NCBI GenBank assembly: GCA_028288725.1
Contig: JAQGIC010000136.1
Span: 1-64,000, forward strand
Direction of reading: 5' to 3'
DNA: 64,000 nucleotides
DNA from: Rhodospirillales bacterium
GTDB taxonomy: Bacteria; Pseudomonadota; Alphaproteobacteria; ATCC43930; CGMCC-115725
The position numbers and the translations under genes were made by a program. A model generated the notes under the pieces. That model made no database searches, was not told where the DNA came from, and saw only the letters and a program-made list of their open reading frames with translations. Every line of letters starts with the position of its first letter. The stretch's first letter is position 1. Of this stretch, positions 60,397 to 64,000 are shown piece by piece.

Positions 60397-62125
60397 CGGC
60401 TTCCTTCCAGAGGTTTGCGGCGGTCTGGCCCTTCTTCGGGAGCATCGGCATCTCATGTTGATGGAAATCGTGACAGGAGACGCAGGTCGACGCGACCTTG
60501 CCCGTGACAGGCGCTTCGCCGACATGGCAGTTGCGGCAGCTCTCGATGCCGGGCAGCACGACCTGGTCCAGTTGAGCGGTCCGGATATCGGCGTGGCAGC
60601 CGGCACATTCCATCGTGTCGTGTTTGGCGTGCGTGAAGCGCGCCTTGGGCAGGAAGGTCGGGTTGACGACGACCTGCCGGATCTTCCAGGCCAGCGGATC
60701 GGCGCCGGGGGCCGGCATCTCGAAGGTATGGCAGGTGCCGCAGGCCGCCTTGGCGACCGACGAGGCCATGGCGGCGGCGGCCTGGCTGCGCGCCATGGCG
60801 GCCGGCAGTTCGGCGGGCATCGGCTCCTGGCCGGGCTTCGCGAACAAGGGATCGACCTCGCGGCTGAAACTCTCGCCCGACAGGACGGCCTGGGAATAGA
60901 AACCCAGAATACGGCTGGCGAGCTCGTCGGGCGCGCCATGCGGCAGTCGCCATTCCGGATGCTTCGGCTCGAACTTCAACGCGTGGCATCCGGCGCAGTT
61001 TTCGGCAAACGTCGGCATCGTCATCCTGCCGCCGCCCCCCGGTTGGGGCTTGTGACATTCGGCACAACCCAACACCTCGGTCTTGCCCTCGGTATTCTTG
61101 ATGCCCTCGGGGATCAGATGCTTGCCATGGGTGAAACGCAGGTTGGTCTGGCTGAGGATCGAGACGCCCGCGCCCATGCGCACGCGCTTGGTCATGCCGG
61201 TCGACGCATCGCTGATCACCGTCGGCGCGAATTCGGGATGGGCCGATCCGAAATCGCGGACGTCGGCCAGCGTGGAATTCTGGGCCGTGCCCTTGATGTT
61301 CGCGTGGCAGCCGGCGCAATCGGCCTCGGCGTTGCTGGTCGCCTGGGTGGCGCCCTTGTGCTCGCGATGGCAATTCTCGCAGGACTGCTTGGCCAGGTCG
61401 ACCGCGGGAAAGGCATGGGCGTCGGCATGCTGTCCCGTCGTCTGATGGCAGGACAGACAGGCCTCGTTGCGGACCGAGACGAACGGCTTCTCATGGCAGA
61501 GTGCACAATCCTGGCCGAAGGCGGCATGGGCGTTCGACATATGGCCGACGATCCACAGGCGATCCGGTCGGAAATTCGACGGGGCCGACCGCGCCGGCGC
61601 CATCGACGCCGCCTGGGTCGAAACCGGCTCGGCCGACCGCGGCATGACCGGCGACAGGAGCGGCGCCAGCAGCATGGTCAGCAGGACCACGAGCGCGATC
61701 GCCCAGGACCAGCGCCGAAGCGGCGGCAACTGATAGCTGAGCGCCTGATCGTAGGCCTTGTAGACTTCGGCTTCCCCCAGCCCATCCGCCGGGCCGGCCT
61801 CGATCAGCAGGATGGGGCCGGTCTCGCCCGGCGCCAGCAGCGTCAGCGCATGGGCGCCGATGGTCACCTGGTCGCCCGCATGGGCGAGCGTCGCCGTCTG
61901 AACCGTTTGGCCGTTCTGGACCAGGGACGCGCCCTCGATCGCCTCGACCGTGAAGCCGCTTTCCATCGGCCAGACCAGCGCGTGGCGATAGCGGACCCGG
62001 CGATCTGTCAGCCGCACCACGGAGGAGGGCGCGCGGCCGATGGAAAACTCGCCATCGATCGCCAGATCCAGGGAGGGGTCGGCGGGGGCGCCCTTGCGTG
62101 GGCTGAAGCGGATCAACGTCGCCAT
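60380..62125 (-). CDS. FHA-like domain / membrane anchor / periplasmic decaheme cytochrome
   Basis: A 581-residue protein from M12 of the track ORF (ATG 62125). Residues ~15-100 look like a forkhead-associated domain: FSIGRAPSSVVRLTDRRVRYRHALVW (GR...S...RH pattern). One membrane segment (SWAIALVVLLTMLLAPLLSPV, ~139-162) follows. Ten heme motifs then occur: CALCH, CLSCH, CENCH, CAGCH, CAECH, CAGCH, CGTCH, CAGCH, CRNCH and CVSCH. This predicts a cytoplasmic phosphopeptide-reading head and a periplasmic decaheme wire, analogous in position to MtrA or an anchored CymA. The combination is unusual. It starts 4 bp after the stop of the cytochrome-b-like gene. Confidence 0.88.
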   Translation of the reverse strand: MATLIRFSPRKGAPADPSLDLAIDGEFSIGRAPSSVVRLTDRRVRYRHALVWPMESGFTVEAIEGASLVQNGQTVQTATLAHAGDQVTIGAHALTLLAPGETGPILLIEAGPADGLGEAEVYKAYDQALSYQLPPLRRWSWAIALVVLLTMLLAPLLSPVMPRSAEPVSTQAASMAPARSAPSNFRPDRLWIVGHMSNAHAAFGQDCALCHEKPFVSVRNEACLSCHQTTGQHADAHAFPAVDLAKQSCENCHREHKGATQATSNAEADCAGCHANIKGTAQNSTLADVRDFGSAHPEFAPTVISDASTGMTKRVRMGAGVSILSQTNLRFTHGKHLIPEGIKNTEGKTEVLGCAECHKPQPGGGGRMTMPTFAENCAGCHALKFEPKHPEWRLPHGAPDELASRILGFYSQAVLSGESFSREVDPLFAKPGQEPMPAELPAAMARSQAAAAMASSVAKAACGTCHTFEMPAPGADPLAWKIRQVVVNPTFLPKARFTHAKHDTMECAGCHADIRTAQLDQVVLPGIESCRNCHVGEAPVTGKVASTCVSCHDFHQHEMPMLPKKGQTAANLWKEADAQVH

Positions 62126-62129
62126 CGGG

Positions 62130-62999
62130 CTACCAGAAATAGAAGACGGCGAGGACATGGATGCCGAGAGCGACCAGCAATCCGACGGTGAGCGGCAGAT
62201 GGATGACCCGCCAGATCTGCATCAGGACCCGGTAGCGCTGGTCGCGGCGCAGCCGCGCCACGGCAAGCGCCCGGTTGGTCAGCGCCTGGACCAGCGGCAT
62301 CACATTGGCCTGGTCTGCGGAATAGGTCTTTCCGACCAGGGCGCGCAACCGGGCGATGGCCGCGCGGGCAGGCGCCTCCAGGGTCGGGCTCACCCGTTCG
62401 CGACTGCTCAGGTCGCGGAACCGAAACGCCGGCAGCGTGCAGGTCGCCTGATAGACCAGCGCCGCCGTCTCGTCATCGAAGCTCATCGCCAACTCGCGGC
62501 ATTCGAAATCGAGCGCCACGATCGCCTCGATCAAGGACTTATACGGCGTGCCGTTTCGATTCTTCGTCATCGCCGCGGGGTAGCGGCGAAACGCGTAGAG
62601 CCCGAAGGCGCCGCTCAGGATGACGACGACCATCAGGCCGTAGGCCAGAGTGTGGACGTTCCAGCCGAACCGAAAGGCGGTATGCAGCGTCGCCGTCACC
62701 ACCAGCGCCAGCCCCAGGTAGACATGGGCCGACAACCATTCCTCCAGGAGGAACATCTTCGGTCCATATTGCCGGCGGCGAATACCGAACCAGCCGAGCC
62801 AGACGATCAGCGCCAGGCCGATCGTTCCCAGCAGATAGCCGACCCAGGTGCCGCCGTTGGCGATGCCGCCCGCCGGCGCATGCAGCGCGTAGAGCAGGAT
62901 CGAGACCGCCACCAGCAGCAGCGCGATCTTGCCATAGAGTCCGCGCCGATAGGTCAGGACGGACCGATGGATCTCCGGGGGCGGGGGGACCGCGGCCAT
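62130..62999 (-). CDS. cytochrome-b-like membrane protein
   Basis: A 289-residue protein with five to six hydrophobic segments. Helices near the middle and end carry well-placed histidines: WLSAHVYLGLALVVTATLHTAF, WNVHTLAYGLMVVVIL, and WRVIHLPLTVGLLVALGIHVLAVFYFW, consistent with two bis-His b-type hemes. A ~110-residue cytoplasmic loop lies between helices 4 and 5. It would pass electrons between the ferredoxin-type partner and the periplasmic hemes, or to quinone. ATG at 62999 shares a base with the TGA of the upstream gene (TGATG). Confidence 0.78.
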   Translation of the reverse strand: MAAVPPPPEIHRSVLTYRRGLYGKIALLLVAVSILLYALHAPAGGIANGGTWVGYLLGTIGLALIVWLGWFGIRRRQYGPKMFLLEEWLSAHVYLGLALVVTATLHTAFRFGWNVHTLAYGLMVVVILSGAFGLYAFRRYPAAMTKNRNGTPYKSLIEAIVALDFECRELAMSFDDETAALVYQATCTLPAFRFRDLSSRERVSPTLEAPARAAIARLRALVGKTYSADQANVMPLVQALTNRALAVARLRRDQRYRVLMQIWRVIHLPLTVGLLVALGIHVLAVFYFW

Positions 63000-64000
63000 C
63001 ACGAGCCGAGCTTGTTGGGCAACTGACCCTCACGGATCAGCGCCATATAGATGTCCGGCGCGGTGCGCGTTGCGGCCCCGGTCGGACAGGCGCGCACGCA
63101 GGCCGGGCCGCCGCCGACGTCCTTGCACAGGTCGCATTTGAGCGCGAGCTTGCGATGGGGTTCATGGGCCGCTTCGGGCTTGCCCAGACCCAGCATCGCC
63201 GCCAGCCAGCCGACCAGGCCGGTGCTATGGCCCGTGTGATCTTCAAGATAATCCATCTTGATCACGCCATAGGGGCAGTTGTTGGCGCAGTTCGAACAGC
63301 CGATGCAGGTGTCGTTGATGAACACTTCGCCGCTCGAAGACCGGGTGATCGCGTCGACCGGACAGTCGCTCATGCAATGCGGCTGCTCGCAATGGCGGCA
63401 GGCGGTCGGAATATGGATCGACGCGAAAGTGGGGCCGGCCTCGCGGTTGAGACGGGCGACCCCGCCATGGGTGCTGGCGCAGGCCGTCTCGCAATTGTTG
63501 CAACGGGTGCAGAGCGACTCGTCGATCACCAGCGCGTTGGTCGACTCGCCGATGCCCTGGGACACCAGGAACGAGATGGCGCTGCTTGCGGCCGCCACGT
63601 CGGCCGTCTTCTCGGCGCCGATCAGGTCCTGTTTGATCTTGGCGTCGAACTGCGTCTGCATCTGAGCGCGGAAGAGCTCGCGCAGTTCCGGATGGCGGAC
63701 CATGAAGGCCGTCATGGCCTCGGCGCTGATGCGCACGACTTCGCTCAGGATGGCGGCGCGGACGGTCGCGGCGCGGCGCGCGTCGGGATCCAGCAATCCG
63801 CGCTCGCCGACCAGGCCGCCGGCCGGGATGTAGTTCAGCGCCTGATGCTTGCCGTCGACGTCGCGGCCGACGGTCGCCGAGCCGGAGCGGATGATGTAGA
63901 GCGCATCGCAATGCTCGCCCTCGGTGATGATCGCTTCGTTCGCCTTGTAGCGCTTCAGCTCCGCGGCGGCGACCAGCTCGGCCACTTCCTCGACCGGCAA
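62999..64000 (-). CDS. cNMP-binding domain plus four-[4Fe-4S] electron-transfer protein (N-terminus outside window)
   Basis: At least 333 residues; the reading frame is open at the window edge, so the N-terminus is missing. The visible first ~115 residues form a cyclic-nucleotide/CRP-like sensor barrel (EAIITEGEHCDALYIIRSGSATVGRD, PAGGLVGERGLLDPDARRAATVRA). The C-terminal part is a DmsB/HybA-type ferredoxin with four cysteine groups: CTRCNNCETAC, CRHCEQPHCMSDCPVDAI, CIGCSNCANNCPYGVI and CDLCKD...CVRACPTGA. There is no visible Tat signal, so a cytoplasmic location is likely. It may link a cytoplasmic redox donor to the membrane cytochrome, gated by the sensor barrel (inference). First visible gene of the conduit operon. 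Confidence 0.88.
   Translation of the reverse strand: MPVEEVAELVAAAELKRYKANEAIITEGEHCDALYIIRSGSATVGRDVDGKHQALNYIPAGGLVGERGLLDPDARRAATVRAAILSEVVRISAEAMTAFMVRHPELRELFRAQMQTQFDAKIKQDLIGAEKTADVAAASSAISFLVSQGIGESTNALVIDESLCTRCNNCETACASTHGGVARLNREAGPTFASIHIPTACRHCEQPHCMSDCPVDAITRSSSGEVFINDTCIGCSNCANNCPYGVIKMDYLEDHTGHSTGLVGWLAAMLGLGKPEAAHEPHRKLALKCDLCKDVGGGPACVRACPTGAATRTAPDIYMALIREGQLPNKLGS

Noticed and set aside
58474-60939. 821-aa ORF with a long novel N-terminus before the GlcG domains
   Set aside because: The first ~180 residues are out-of-frame shadow of the decaheme gene; a signal peptide starts at the ATG at 60396.
60185-62191. 668-aa plus-strand ORF opposite the FHA/decaheme gene
   Set aside because: Antisense shadow typical of high-GC DNA; repetitive RR/GG composition.
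1-64000. CRISPR arrays, tRNA/rRNA genes, integrases, IS transposases, toxin-antitoxin or phage genes
   Set aside because: Looked for by eye; no regularly spaced repeats, no tRNA or rRNA-like segments, and no transposase or integrase motifs in any supported ORF.

Overview
The window is about 65% G+C by eye, densely packed, and uses ATG, GTG and TTG starts behind GGAGG-type ribosome sites. The gene families (SorC-controlled polyol ABC operon, FCD-type GntR regulators, AlgI-like MBOAT, ExoP/GumC-like tyrosine autokinase, alginate-export porin) point to a metabolically versatile, free-living alphaproteobacterium, probably of the Rhodospirillales/Azospirillum type. That placement is an inference from gene content, not a database result. 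I saw no rRNA, tRNA, CRISPR array, integrase or transposase.

Layout. (1) 1-9365 is an exopolysaccharide locus: a partial gmd, a GT4 glycosyltransferase, a four-gene cassette (acyl carrier protein, FkbH-like HAD enzyme, MBOAT acyltransferase, SGNH-like protein) and a Wzz/BY-kinase. (2) 9323-9514 is a truncated cytochrome c whose reading frame runs into the kinase 3' end, so it looks like a rearrangement scar. (3) 9619-12223 holds a LysR regulator divergent from a ring-cleaving dioxygenase and an alpha/beta hydrolase (quinone/catechol detoxification type). (4) 12303-18742 is an AraC-led operon: isochorismatase-fold hydrolase, XapX, amidohydrolase, alginate-export porin, DoxX and DUF1275. (5) 19882-24700 is a ROK regulator plus a ribose-type sugar ABC transporter. 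It converges on (6) 24838-34729, a polyol operon on the minus strand: binding protein, two permeases, ATPase, PfkB kinase, xylulokinase and mannitol-type dehydrogenase, with a SorC regulator upstream and a duplicated promoter/operator module around a solo DnaB N-terminal-domain gene. (7) 34991-39332 holds an enolase-superfamily enzyme, an SDR, an MFS transporter and a GntR regulator (sugar-acid catabolism). (8) 39395-52422 is a two-armed locus around one divergent promoter with tandem CTGTCGACAG boxes. The minus arm has a class II aldolase, a peptide-type ABC transporter, a hydroxyacid dehydrogenase and a transaminase. The plus arm has a GntR regulator, an acetylpolyamine-amidohydrolase-like enzyme, an M20 deacylase and a FAD oxidoreductase. 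(9) 52550-52813 is a solo [2Fe-2S] ferredoxin gene bracketed by imperfect inverted repeats. (10) 52926-64000 is a tightly coupled minus-strand operon for what looks like a trans-envelope electron conduit.

The strongest candidate for an undescribed system is region 10. It encodes a cNMP-binding/4x[4Fe-4S] protein, a cytochrome-b-like membrane protein, a decaheme cytochrome with an N-terminal FHA-like domain and one membrane anchor, a duplicated GlcG/HbpS protein, an outer-membrane beta-barrel, and a 1269-residue decaheme/LVIVD-propeller fusion. The order suggests electron flow between the cytoplasm or membrane and the cell surface, as in Mtr/Pio porin-cytochrome complexes but with different parts. 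The second candidate is the EPS acylation cassette in region 1. Its parts match the Dlt system (carrier, MBOAT, SGNH partner), with an FkbH-like enzyme where the DltA ligase would be. A family of palindromic intergenic repeats that sit directly against stop codons is also visible.
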